From Ligilactobacillus araffinosus DSM 20653 (lineage in GTDB: Bacteria > Bacillota > Bacilli > Lactobacillales > Lactobacillaceae): 64,000 bases of DNA. Positions 56,010-63,403 of the stretch are shown here, one piece after another. The stretch lies in NCBI RefSeq assembly GCF_001435375.1, contig NZ_AYYZ01000029.1:132936-196935 (forward strand). The letters run 5' to 3'. Made by a program: the position numbers and the translations under genes. Position 1 is the stretch's first letter. Each line of letters opens with the position of its first letter. The notes below the pieces were generated by a model. That model worked only from the letters and a program-made list of their open reading frames with translations, was not told the origin of the DNA and searched no databases.

Positions 56010-56882
56010 ATGACAAATGAAAATCAGTTCACTTTATCAGATCATGATGAAGCTACAAAAACATTAACCGAAGCCGTAACAGGCAAGATTCAATATTTAC
56101 AGACATTAGCAAAGGCAATTGATGATCAAGATGACCGTCAAGTGTATGAACTTATTAATTCAAAAAAGTATTCTAATGAAATTTTACATGCCCGTCATGG
56201 TGCTCAGGATACAGAAAACGAAAAGTTAGTTGAAGATATTCAACCAAAGATCAGTGCATTTTTAAGCCAAAAACTGATCAAGTATTTAAATGAAATGTAC
56301 CCGTTTTTCTACTTCGAGGAAACAGCTCCTGGGAATTTTCAATTTTATTTTGGAAATTGGTGGGGCAGAAGACTTTTCGGAACCGTCGACGTCTTGAACG
56401 TTGAATTTCATTTTGACAAACGCGAATATGAAAAATTGTCGAGGGCGTTTGAACTTGAATATGAAAACAAACGGTTAAACAGTGATGCAATCGAACGGCT
56501 TTCAAAGGAAAACGAACGATTGCAAAGTTTGATCGATTCTCAAGATGAACGTGATCAGCAAAAAGAAGAATTACGGGCTCAAATCAAGGCAGTTTCCCAA
56601 GAAAAGGTAATGCCATGGGAAAGCTCAAAACAACGTGAATCAAAGCAAAAGTTGGTTGATCAGTTAAGCCATTTAACTGAGCTTGATGAAGAAGCCAATG
56701 ATGCATACCGGACGATTCGGGATAACGAAGAAACGGTTTTAGCCTTATCAAAGGAAGATACGTTAATTGGATATGAAAAGCAAAGTATCGTATCGAAATT
56801 CGGTAACTTTGAAAACTTTGAAGCAAAGAATAAGACCCTTTATCGCGACTACATCGCAAATTTGATTGCTGCAGAAAAATAG
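56010..56882 (+). CDS. Hypothetical coiled-coil protein (first of three linked genes)
   Basis: I do not recognise this 290-residue soluble protein. Its N-terminal half has no clear motif; the middle (about residues 155-230) is a charged coiled coil (LSKENERLQSLIDSQDERD). There is no signal peptide or membrane segment. It has a GAGGAG site and is followed after 10 bases by the next gene. Annotation as an exonuclease-like protein would rest only on the coiled coil and is not supported. Confidence 0.78.
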   Translation: MTNENQFTLSDHDEATKTLTEAVTGKIQYLQTLAKAIDDQDDRQVYELINSKKYSNEILHARHGAQDTENEKLVEDIQPKISAFLSQKLIKYLNEMYPFFYFEETAPGNFQFYFGNWWGRRLFGTVDVLNVEFHFDKREYEKLSRAFELEYENKRLNSDAIERLSKENERLQSLIDSQDERDQQKEELRAQIKAVSQEKVMPWESSKQRESKQKLVDQLSHLTELDEEANDAYRTIRDNEETVLALSKEDTLIGYEKQSIVSKFGNFENFEAKNKTLYRDYIANLIAAEK

Positions 56883-56892
56883 GTGAGATAAG

Positions 56893-57858
56893 ATGAGCGA
56901 AAAATTACAAACGGTAACGTTTTTCCCAGATGGAACAACAAAACAAAAAAGTAAGGATGCCCGTTCATTAAGCACAACGGGCCGCTTAATGGCATATCGC
57001 GATCAATTGAAGAAAAATTTGGATAACGGAATCCGCTTTACAGAGATTTTAAATCAATTGATTACAACGGATGATGCGATGGTTTTATTGAAGTCGATTC
57101 AACAATTATCGACCTATCAGCTTGACTCTGCATACTTGATTTACCCGCAACAATATACGCGGCCGGACTTTTATTTGATCTTTTTAGGCCGGCTTCTTGG
57201 ATTGCATCAAGCGGAAAAATTGGTTTTACAAGCCAACGAGCAAAATGATGAACTGTATCAGGAATTTCCGGGAATTGATAAGTTGGGGTACTTTACATTT
57301 GTGGAAAATCCAGACGGGAGTGCATACTATGTTGAACAACATACTCAAGAAGCGTTATTCTTTATTGATTTTAATAAACACTTACTTCTTTTCAATAGCG
57401 AAGCATTAACGAATTTACTGATCGTTAAGTTGAAGAAGGAAATCAATGAAGAAACATTGCGGAAGTTTGAACTTCAATTACTTGCGATTGGAAAATTCAT
57501 GAAGGAAGATTATGGATTTGATGTTGACTTTAACATTTTAGATCCATCAAATTATGCATCATATGCAATTATGGATGATCAAATGCCGCAAACCGCATTG
57601 GATAAATTATTCATTAATGCTTCAAATGCAGGTTACATGTTGATTACCGGAATGCATAATGAAGCTGAATTAGAGCTGAGCCGGGGCATTAAAATGGCAG
57701 TTGAACCTCAAGAAAATGGTCAGTGGGTAATTAAAATCAATGACCCTGATAACCGAATTTCATGGTTTGATGTACTGAATAAGTATGATTTCATTCGTGA
57801 TTGGTACTTGGAAAACCTCGAAAGTCTTGAAATCAAGAATGATTCGCGTTACTACTAA
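56893..57858 (+). CDS. Hypothetical protein (second of three linked genes)
   Basis: I do not recognise this 321-residue protein. It appears soluble, with mixed alpha/beta character and no nucleotide-binding or catalytic motif I can name. The N-terminus reads MSEKLQTVTFFPDGTTKQKS. The start follows AGGTGAG. It is placed between two other unknown genes with gaps of about 10 bases, so all three are one operon. Confidence 0.78.
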   Translation: MSEKLQTVTFFPDGTTKQKSKDARSLSTTGRLMAYRDQLKKNLDNGIRFTEILNQLITTDDAMVLLKSIQQLSTYQLDSAYLIYPQQYTRPDFYLIFLGRLLGLHQAEKLVLQANEQNDELYQEFPGIDKLGYFTFVENPDGSAYYVEQHTQEALFFIDFNKHLLLFNSEALTNLLIVKLKKEINEETLRKFELQLLAIGKFMKEDYGFDVDFNILDPSNYASYAIMDDQMPQTALDKLFINASNAGYMLITGMHNEAELELSRGIKMAVEPQENGQWVIKINDPDNRISWFDVLNKYDFIRDWYLENLESLEIKNDSRYY

Positions 57859-57868
57859 TTTATAGAAG

Positions 57869-58348
57869 GTGAAAATGGTGGATTTTAATCGAATGCTTGG
57901 ATTAGCACGGCAAAGCGCTTTTCCGGAAATGCTGCCTGCAAAAAAAATTACGCTTGACGAAAAATACAGTAATTTGGTTGTGAATGTCAATTTGAGTTTG
58001 GCAAATCTGTTTACGAAGATTCAAGCAAAGGCATCGAAAGCAGAATTGCTTGAAAGTTATTGCCGTGGGATGCGTGACTTTTTTGAAATGGCCAATTTCA
58101 AAGAATGGGCATATATTATGCTGATGACCGATGAAGATTTAAATCAAATCGGACAAAAATGGAAGAGCGATTCGTTTGCAACGGTTTATTTGATTATTCA
58201 ACAGCAAATTAACAAGTGCTACTTTAACCGTCAACCACAAGCCTTAGTACATGCTTGGCACATGTATTTGAAACTGGGATTGATCGATTTGGACTTTGAT
58301 GAGCAAGAAATTGAAACGCAGTACATGAAGATGTATGATCAAAATTAA
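57869..58348 (+). CDS. Hypothetical protein (third of three linked genes)
   Basis: I do not recognise this 159-residue, mainly helical, soluble protein. The first in-frame ATG is at 57869; a GTG at 57875 (GTG GAT TTT) is also well spaced from AGAAGGTGA and could be the true start. It ends the three-gene operon and is followed by repeat copy B. Confidence 0.72.
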   Translation: MKMVDFNRMLGLARQSAFPEMLPAKKITLDEKYSNLVVNVNLSLANLFTKIQAKASKAELLESYCRGMRDFFEMANFKEWAYIMLMTDEDLNQIGQKWKSDSFATVYLIIQQQINKCYFNRQPQALVHAWHMYLKLGLIDLDFDEQEIETQYMKMYDQN

Positions 58349-58393
58349 AAACTGTAACAATACATTAAAAGCAAGCGTGATGGAAGCAGAAAA

Positions 58394-58503
58394 GCGAATA
58401 AATCGCGGAGCATAGATTCTGAGGTTTGCGTCCTTCTACTTAGCTCGTTTGTTTTGGTGGATATAGCAAAGAGGCTGCGACTTATGTCATAGCCTCTTTT
58501 TGA
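58394..58503 (+). repeat. Dispersed intergenic repeat, copy B (candidate structured RNA 3' element)
   Basis: This is the second copy of the element at 20781-20897. It starts with GCGA/TCGC, which can form a small hairpin, then contains the shared GAGCATAGATT, CTTCTACT and GCTCGTTTGTTTT segments, and ends in a terminator. It follows the three-gene unknown operon. No ORF is evident. Confidence 0.75.
58469..58503 (+). terminator. Terminator within repeat copy B
   Basis: AAGAGGCT (58469-58476) pairs with AGCCTCTT (58491-58498), then T. Compared with copy A, an A-T pair is replaced by G-C in the stem. Confidence 0.88.
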
Positions 58504-58505
58504 GT

Positions 58506-58539
58506 AAATAAAAAAAACACGTTCATTAACTGAACGTGT
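58506..58539 (-). terminator. Terminator of the tRNA-Arg gene
   Basis: On the minus strand ACACGTTCA pairs with TGAACGTGT, followed by a long T run, five bases after the tRNA CCA end. Confidence 0.9.
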
Positions 58540-58544
58540 ACAAA

Positions 58545-58621
58545 TGGTGATTCGGGAGAGATTCGAACTCTCGACAATCCGCTTAGAAGGCGGATGCTCT
58601 ATCCAGCTGAGCTACCGAACC
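58545..58621 (-). tRNA. tRNA-Arg (anticodon UCU)
   Basis: On the minus strand the cloverleaf is complete: acceptor GGTTCGG/CCGAATC, D stem GCTC/GAGC, anticodon stem TCCGC/GCGGA with loop CTTCTAA, T arm GAGAG-TTCGAAT-CTCTC, discriminator A and an encoded CCA. The anticodon TCT reads AGA/AGG, which are rare codons in this window's genes. Confidence 0.97.
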
Positions 58622-58638
58622 ATCTCAACAACGTTAGT

Positions 58639-58667
58639 ATTATATGATGATTATTCTTAAAAGTCAA
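58639..58667 (-). promoter_or_regulatory. Promoter of the tRNA-Arg gene
   Basis: On the minus strand TTGACT, a 17-base spacer and a perfect TATAAT, 18 bases before the tRNA 5' end. Confidence 0.85.
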
Positions 58668-58691
58668 TTTAATTTTTAAGCATGATGAACC

Positions 58692-58720
58692 TTGACGAGT
58701 CAATTAGATTTTGATAAACT
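58692..58720 (+). promoter_or_regulatory. rplU promoter
   Basis: TTGACG, a 17-base spacer and TAAACT. Confidence 0.7.
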
Positions 58721-58721
58721 A

Positions 58722-58826
58722 CAACTGTTGTACTTGTGCATAGTACAACTGCAACCGCACGTTTTAAGTTTAAGTGTTCGAATGAACCACTAAATTACGG
58801 CGAGTCTAAGGATTAATTAAGGAGGT
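58722..58826 (+). promoter_or_regulatory. L21 leader RNA
   Basis: GTTGTACT pairs with AGTACAAC at the start of an untranslated leader of about 105 bases before rplU. Firmicutes carry a conserved L21 leader at this place, thought to bind a ribosomal protein and control rplU-prp-rpmA. Assignment rests on position and the hairpin, not on a covariance search. Confidence 0.7.
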
Positions 58827-58833
58827 GCACAAG

Positions 58834-59142
58834 ATGTACGCAATCATTAAAACTGGTGGCAAGCAATTAAAAGTTGAAAAGGGTCAAGCTATCTACGTTG
58901 AAAAGTTAGACGTTAAGGCTGGCGACAAAGTAACTTTTGATCAAGTTGTCTTAGTTGGTGGTGAAAAGACTGTTATCGGGACACCATTAGTTGAAGGTGC
59001 AACCGTTACAGGAACAGTTGAAAAGCAAGGCCGTGCAAAGAAAGTTGTAACTTTCAAGTACAAGCCAAAGAAACACCAACACACAAAGCAAGGTCATCGT
59101 CAACCATATACAAAGGTTGTTATTGACGAAATCAACGCTTAA
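58834..59142 (+). CDS. rplU: Large ribosomal subunit protein bL21
   Basis: The 102-residue protein is L21: [18 protein letters not shown] and the C-terminal [19 protein letters not shown]. The ATG at 58834 follows AAGGAGGTG; the GTG inside that ribosome site is not the start. It leads the L21-Prp-L27 operon. Confidence 0.98.
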   Translation: MYAIIKTGGKQLKVEKGQAIYVEKLDVKAGDKVTFDQVVLVGGEKTVIGTPLVEGATVTGTVEKQGRAKKVVTFKYKPKKHQHTKQGHRQPYTKVVIDEINA

Positions 59143-59161
59143 TTGAAAGTTGGTTGATATT

Positions 59162-59482
59162 TTGATTCAAGCACATTTTAATTATCAGTCCGGAAAACTT
59201 TCTGGATTTGAATTAAAAGGGCATGCAGATGCCGGTGAATACGGACAAGATATTGTCTGTTCCGCGGTGTCTGTTCTTGCAATCAATACCGTTAATAGTT
59301 TAGAAAAGCTTGCACAAAGCAAACCGCAAGTTTTATCGGATGATGAAAATGGCGGGTTCCTTAAAGTTGAGCTTTCCGATGATCAAGTGCAACTTCCAAA
59401 TGTTCAATTGCTGCTTCAAAGTTTTGAACTCGGTTTACAGGATGTTGCAAATAGTTATGGTAAATACATCAAGATAAAATAA
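59162..59482 (+). CDS. prp: Ribosomal-processing cysteine protease Prp
   Basis: Prp removes the N-terminal extension of L27 in Firmicutes. The catalytic His and Cys lie in GHADAGEYGQDIVCSAVSVL. It is encoded between rplU and rpmA, as always. The start is uncertain: a TTG at 59162 gives MIQAHF, which suits the family start, while a TTG at 59150 gives four more residues; neither has a strong ribosome site. The product is about 106 residues. Confidence 0.93.
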   Translation: MIQAHFNYQSGKLSGFELKGHADAGEYGQDIVCSAVSVLAINTVNSLEKLAQSKPQVLSDDENGGFLKVELSDDQVQLPNVQLLLQSFELGLQDVANSYGKYIKIK

Positions 59483-59504
59483 GCATTGAGGAGGTGCAAC
59501 TGTT

Positions 59505-59786
59505 ATGTTAATGAACTTGCAATTCTTTGCTCACAAAAAAGGTGGCGGTTCAACTGCCAACGGTCGTGACTCACGTTCAAAGCGTTTAGGCGCTAAGAGT
59601 GCTGATGGTCAACTTGTAAAAGGCGGTTCAATCATTTACCGTCAACGCGGTACACATATCTATCCAGGTGTAAACGTAGGTATGGGTGGCGATAATACAT
59701 TATTTGCTAAGGTTGAAGGGGTTGTACGTTTCGAACGCAAAGGCCGTGACAAACGTCAAGTATCTGTTTACCCAGTTGCTGACTAA
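59505..59786 (+). CDS. rpmA: Large ribosomal subunit protein bL27 with Prp-cleaved extension
   Basis: The 93-residue protein begins [17 protein letters not shown]. The MLxNLQFFA extension is the Firmicute prepeptide removed by Prp so that the mature N-terminus can reach the peptidyl-transferase centre. The rest ([12 protein letters not shown]) is standard L27. The ribosome site is GAGGAGGTG. Confidence 0.97.
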   Translation: MLMNLQFFAHKKGGGSTANGRDSRSKRLGAKSADGQLVKGGSIIYRQRGTHIYPGVNVGMGGDNTLFAKVEGVVRFERKGRDKRQVSVYPVAD

Positions 59787-59795
59787 TGTATTTTG

Positions 59796-59830
59796 AAAGA
59801 GGCTGTGACGAAAGTCCGGCCTCTTTTTTT
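59796..59830 (+). terminator. Terminator after rpmA
   Basis: AAAGAGGC with inner GAC pairs with GTC and GCCTCTTT, then T7. Confidence 0.9.
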
Positions 59831-59848
59831 ATTAAGTGAGGGATTATG

Positions 59849-60925
59849 ATGAATAAAACGGAATATCATACGCGAATCAGCAAGGTCCGGAATTTTATTG
59901 GGGATCATCATATGGATGGTTTCTTGGTAACGAATCCGGTCAATATTAATTATCTCTCTGGATTTACCGGAGATGAGGGCTTGCTTTTGATTACTGATCA
60001 AACGGCTTATCTGATTAGTGATGCTCGGTTTCAGGTTGAACTGATGACTCAAACGATTACAGAATATCGGATTACAAGCGATTATTATCAAACCGCTTGT
60101 CAGTTGTTTGAACAGGATCACCTCGTGGCTGTTGGATTTGAGGCATCGATTAGTTACCATGATTACGATTATTTGGATGAGAATTCAGTTGCGGATATTG
60201 TTCCAACTGAAAATTTGATTGAATATTTTCGTTCGATTAAAAGTGATGCTGAGATTCAGATTTTGAAAAAAGCAGCATCATTAGCAAAAAAAGGCTATTT
60301 TTGTTTACTTACTGAAATTCTTAAACTAGGACTCTCAGAAAAAGAAGTTGCCAACCGTTTTGATTTTGAAATGCGGCAATTAGGAGCTGATAAGGCATCA
60401 TTTGATCCGATTATCGCAACCGGAATTGAGAATACAGTCAAACCGCACAGCGTTAATTCCAGCCGTAAAATTCAGGTGGGGGATTTGATTTTGGTTGATT
60501 ACGGTTATTTTTATCAAGGGTATACGTTTGATGTCACGCGGGTTTGCGGAATGGGCACGCAATCTCCGGAAATTCACCGGTTGACGGCGGCTGTTCAGGA
60601 TGCCCTTCTTGAAACAATGCAAATCGTTGCTCCTGGTTTGCCATTTTCTGCTCTTTGGCAAAAAGCGAATGCCATTTTGAAAAATTATCACCTTAACCAG
60701 TATTTTACGCATGGAATCGGTCATGGAATCGGCCGGTCAATTCATGAAATGCCAACTTTGAGTTATCGCAGCGATGAACTGCTTCAAGTTGGACAGGTAA
60801 TTACGATCGAGCCGGGGGTATACGTTCCCGGAGTCGGTGGTATTCGATTGGAAAATGATTTATTAGTTACTGCGAACGGTTTTGAAAATTTGACTGATTT
60901 TGACTTAGGATTAACGGAACTCTAA
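59849..60925 (+). CDS. M24 family Xaa-Pro aminopeptidase/dipeptidase
   Basis: The 358-residue enzyme has an N-terminal creatinase domain and a C-terminal pita-bread domain with the five metal ligands visible: LVDYGYFYQGYTFDVTR (two Asp), HGIGHGIGRSIHE (His), ITIEPGVYV and GGIRLENDLLV (Glu). Members cleave X-Pro bonds in peptides. The position just upstream of efp is that of yqhT in Bacillus. I prefer the ATG at 59849 over that at 59846 because of the GTGAGGGA spacing. Confidence 0.92.
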   Translation: MNKTEYHTRISKVRNFIGDHHMDGFLVTNPVNINYLSGFTGDEGLLLITDQTAYLISDARFQVELMTQTITEYRITSDYYQTACQLFEQDHLVAVGFEASISYHDYDYLDENSVADIVPTENLIEYFRSIKSDAEIQILKKAASLAKKGYFCLLTEILKLGLSEKEVANRFDFEMRQLGADKASFDPIIATGIENTVKPHSVNSSRKIQVGDLILVDYGYFYQGYTFDVTRVCGMGTQSPEIHRLTAAVQDALLETMQIVAPGLPFSALWQKANAILKNYHLNQYFTHGIGHGIGRSIHEMPTLSYRSDELLQVGQVITIEPGVYVPGVGGIRLENDLLVTANGFENLTDFDLGLTEL

Positions 60926-60933
60926 TAATCTGC

Positions 60934-60962
60934 TTGACAAAATAAAGAATTCACGTGAAAAT
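60934..60962 (+). promoter_or_regulatory. Candidate efp promoter with internal palindrome
   Basis: A perfect TTGACA lies at 60934-60939; the -10 is unclear (GAAAAT at 17 bases, AAATAT at 19). The 10-bp palindrome TTCACGTGAA (60950-60959) lies in the spacer and could be a regulator site. Confidence 0.45.
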
Positions 60963-61028
60963 ATTCAGTATAGTGATTTCTTTAACTATGTATCGGAAAT
61001 TCAAAATTTTACCTGAGGAGGACAAAAA

Positions 61029-61586
61029 ATGATTTCTGTAAATGATTTTAAAACAGGATTAACAATTCAAATTGATGGCGAATTATGGCGGGTCGTTGAA
61101 TTCTTACACGTTAAGCCAGGTAAAGGTTCAGCCTTTGTTCGTTCAAAACTTAAAAACTTACGGACAGGTGCTGTTCAAGAAAAGACATTCCGTGCTGGTG
61201 AAAAGGTAGAACAAGCCCAAATCGATCGGAAAGAAATGCAATATTTGTATGCTGATGGCGACAACTATGTCTTCATGGATACTTCAACATACGAACAACT
61301 TGAGTTAAACAAGGCTCAAATCGAAGACGAAATCAAGTACTTAAAGGAAAATATGCTTGTTAAGGTCATCATGCATGATTCAGAAACTTTAGGACTTGAA
61401 TTGCCAAATACTGTTGATTTGGTTGTTGCTGAAACTGAACCAAACATTAAGGGTGACACATCATCAGGTGGCTCAAAGCCAGCGACAATGGAAACTGGAT
61501 TAGTTGTTCAAGTTCCATTCTTCATCAACGAAGGCGATACGCTTACAATCAATACATCAGACGGTACTTACATTTCACGTGCATAA
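61029..61586 (+). CDS. efp: Elongation factor P
   Basis: EF-P relieves ribosome stalling at polyproline. The 185-residue protein has the three-domain EF-P layout; Lys32 sits at the tip of the first domain in [12 protein letters not shown], the position modified in many bacteria. The start follows GAGGAGG. yqhY and nusB follow as in Bacillus. Confidence 0.97.
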   Translation: MISVNDFKTGLTIQIDGELWRVVEFLHVKPGKGSAFVRSKLKNLRTGAVQEKTFRAGEKVEQAQIDRKEMQYLYADGDNYVFMDTSTYEQLELNKAQIEDEIKYLKENMLVKVIMHDSETLGLELPNTVDLVVAETEPNIKGDTSSGGSKPATMETGLVVQVPFFINEGDTLTINTSDGTYISRA

Positions 61587-61606
61587 TTTAAAGGAGGCTA
61601 TTAATA

Positions 61607-62035
61607 ATGGCTGAAGATAATAACATCATTTTAGCAAGTCAAGAACCTAGTTTAGGCGAAATTAAGATTGCGCCCGAAGTTGTTGAGGTCATTATTGGAA
61701 TCGCAGCAAGTCAAGTTGACGGCGTATACTCAATGCGGGGTTCGTTAGCCAACAGTGTTTCAAAGCTTTTTGGCAAGGAAAATCGGAGTAAAGGCGTTAA
61801 GCTTGATCAAAAAGATTCATCATTAAAAGTCGACGTTTATGCATTACTTAACTATGGGGTTTCAGTGCCGAAAGTCGCATATGAGATCCAAGAGAAGGTA
61901 AAACAACAAGTTTTGTTTATGACCGGATTGAAATTGGATGTTGTTGATGTTCACATTCAGGGAATTGTTCCTGAAAAGCAAGAATCAACGATCGATCCAA
62001 ATAATCCTTTTGCAGAAGAAAACGGTGAAGAATAG
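61607..62035 (+). CDS. Asp23/Gls24 family envelope protein YqhY
   Basis: The 142-residue protein matches the Asp23/DUF322 family: IKIAPEVVEVIIGIAASQVDG and VDVYALLNYGVSVPKVAYEI. Homologues act at the cell envelope or affect acetyl-CoA carboxylase activity (YqhY). It overlaps nusB by one base. Confidence 0.92.
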   Translation: MAEDNNIILASQEPSLGEIKIAPEVVEVIIGIAASQVDGVYSMRGSLANSVSKLFGKENRSKGVKLDQKDSSLKVDVYALLNYGVSVPKVAYEIQEKVKQQVLFMTGLKLDVVDVHIQGIVPEKQESTIDPNNPFAEENGEE

Positions 62036-62433
62036 TGAGTATTACAAGACACCAAATTCGAGAGGTTGCTTTTCAAGCTTTATTCGCGGTAAACAGTAAT
62101 CCTGATACTGATGCGATGACTGTTGTTGATAATCTGCTTGAAGAAAAGCATGTTTCAAAATGTCCAGATTATTTGCGTGAATTAGTTCAGGGAGTTTTAG
62201 GTCGTCAAGTTGAACTTGACGATGAAATTGCTTCAAAGCTTAATTCAAAATGGACGTTAAGCCGGTTACCAAAAACGGATTTGATCATTTTACGATTAGG
62301 ATTATACGAAATTCAAAATTGTGATGAAGTTCCGAATAAGGTTGCGCTGAACGAAGCACTTCAACTTGCAAAGGAATTTAGCGATGAAAAGCAACGTGGG
62401 TTTATTAACGGCGTTCTTTCGAATTTTATTTAA
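62035..62433 (+). CDS. nusB: Transcription antitermination protein NusB
   Basis: NusB binds boxA RNA with S10 in rRNA antitermination. The 132-residue helical protein has the family motifs REVAFQALFAV and PKTDLIILRLGLYEI, ending in KQRGFINGVLSNFI. The start is GTG overlapping the yqhY TAG stop. Confidence 0.95.
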   Translation: MSITRHQIREVAFQALFAVNSNPDTDAMTVVDNLLEEKHVSKCPDYLRELVQGVLGRQVELDDEIASKLNSKWTLSRLPKTDLIILRLGLYEIQNCDEVPNKVALNEALQLAKEFSDEKQRGFINGVLSNFI

Positions 62434-62436
62434 AGT

Positions 62437-62468
62437 AAAGAGATTGCGGTATGCCGCAATCTCTTTTT
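62437..62468 (+). terminator. Terminator after nusB
   Basis: AAAGAGATTGCGG pairs with CCGCAATCTCTTT around TATG. Confidence 0.92.
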
Positions 62469-62511
62469 CTTACTCAAATTACTTTTTCAAATAATTATTT
62501 TGAAGGAGATA

Positions 62512-62520
62512 TGCTAAAAT
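62512..62520 (+). promoter_or_regulatory. Extended -10 promoter for folD
   Basis: TGCTAAAAT is a TGn-extended -10 element 38 bases before the folD start. Confidence 0.5.
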
Positions 62521-62557
62521 CATAGTATGAATAATTACTTAAGGGAGATTGATTTTG

Positions 62558-63403
62558 GTGACAACGAAACTGGATGGGAAAAAGCTTTCAAATGAAATTA
62601 AAGAAGAATTAAAGGAGCGGGTCCGCTGCCTTCAAGATAAAGGAATTACCCCGTGTTTAGCGGTTGTCCTTGTCGGTGATGATCCTGCAAGTCAGGTATA
62701 TATTCGCAATAAAAAACGAGCAGCGCAAAAGGTTGGGGTTAAAACCCTTGATAATGTTTTACCAGCTTCAACAAGTGAAAATGAGATCATTGATTTAATT
62801 TATTCATTGAACAATGATCCGCAAGTTCACGGAATTCTCGTTCAGTTGCCGTTGCCGCAAGGAATTAATGAAGACCGAGTGATTCAAGCGATTTTACCTT
62901 CAAAAGACGTTGATGGCTTTCATCCGCAAAACATTGGTAAATTATTTATGAATAAGGGAGAGCTTGCCCCGTGTACGCCGAACGGGATAATGCACTTGTT
63001 GGCAAAATACGATATTCAACTTGATGGGAAACGGGTCGTAATCGTTGGCCGCAGTAAAATTGTCGGGATGCCGATGATTGCAATGATGCTGAATGCGAAT
63101 GCAACAGTCACGGTCACTCACAGTCATACTCAGAATTTAAAAGAAATTACCCGGGAAGCCGACGTGGTGATCGTGGCTGTTGGCAAAGCAGAATTTTTGA
63201 CGGGCGACTATTTTAAACCAAGCGCAGTTGTTATTGATGTTGGAATGAACCGCAATGAAGCCGGAAAATTAGTTGGTGACGTTGAAGCCGCTTCAACAGC
63301 GGATAAAGTTGCATTTATGACGCCGGTTCCTGGTGGGGTCGGTCCGATGACGATTGCAATGCTTTTAAAACAAACGATTGAAATTGCAGAGAGAAGTATT
63401 TAA
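62558..63403 (+). CDS. folD: Methylenetetrahydrofolate dehydrogenase/cyclohydrolase FolD
   Basis: FolD interconverts methylene-, methenyl- and formyl-tetrahydrofolate. The catalytic Tyr and Lys are in YIRNKKRAAQ; LVQLPLPQG, VDGFHPQNIG, GRSKIVGMP and PGGVGPMT are all present. It has 281 residues if started at the GTG at 62558, behind GGGAG; a TTG two codons upstream of this GTG is possible. xseA follows at once. Confidence 0.96.
   Translation: MTTKLDGKKLSNEIKEELKERVRCLQDKGITPCLAVVLVGDDPASQVYIRNKKRAAQKVGVKTLDNVLPASTSENEIIDLIYSLNNDPQVHGILVQLPLPQGINEDRVIQAILPSKDVDGFHPQNIGKLFMNKGELAPCTPNGIMHLLAKYDIQLDGKRVVIVGRSKIVGMPMIAMMLNANATVTVTHSHTQNLKEITREADVVIVAVGKAEFLTGDYFKPSAVVIDVGMNRNEAGKLVGDVEAASTADKVAFMTPVPGGVGPMTIAMLLKQTIEIAERSI

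Noticed and set aside
58545-58621. tRNA-Arg as an integration site
   Set aside because: No integrase and no direct repeat of the tRNA 3' end are visible nearby.
59150-59482. prp as an orphan small protein of unknown function
   Set aside because: The His/Cys motifs and its position between rplU and rpmA identify it as the L27-processing protease.
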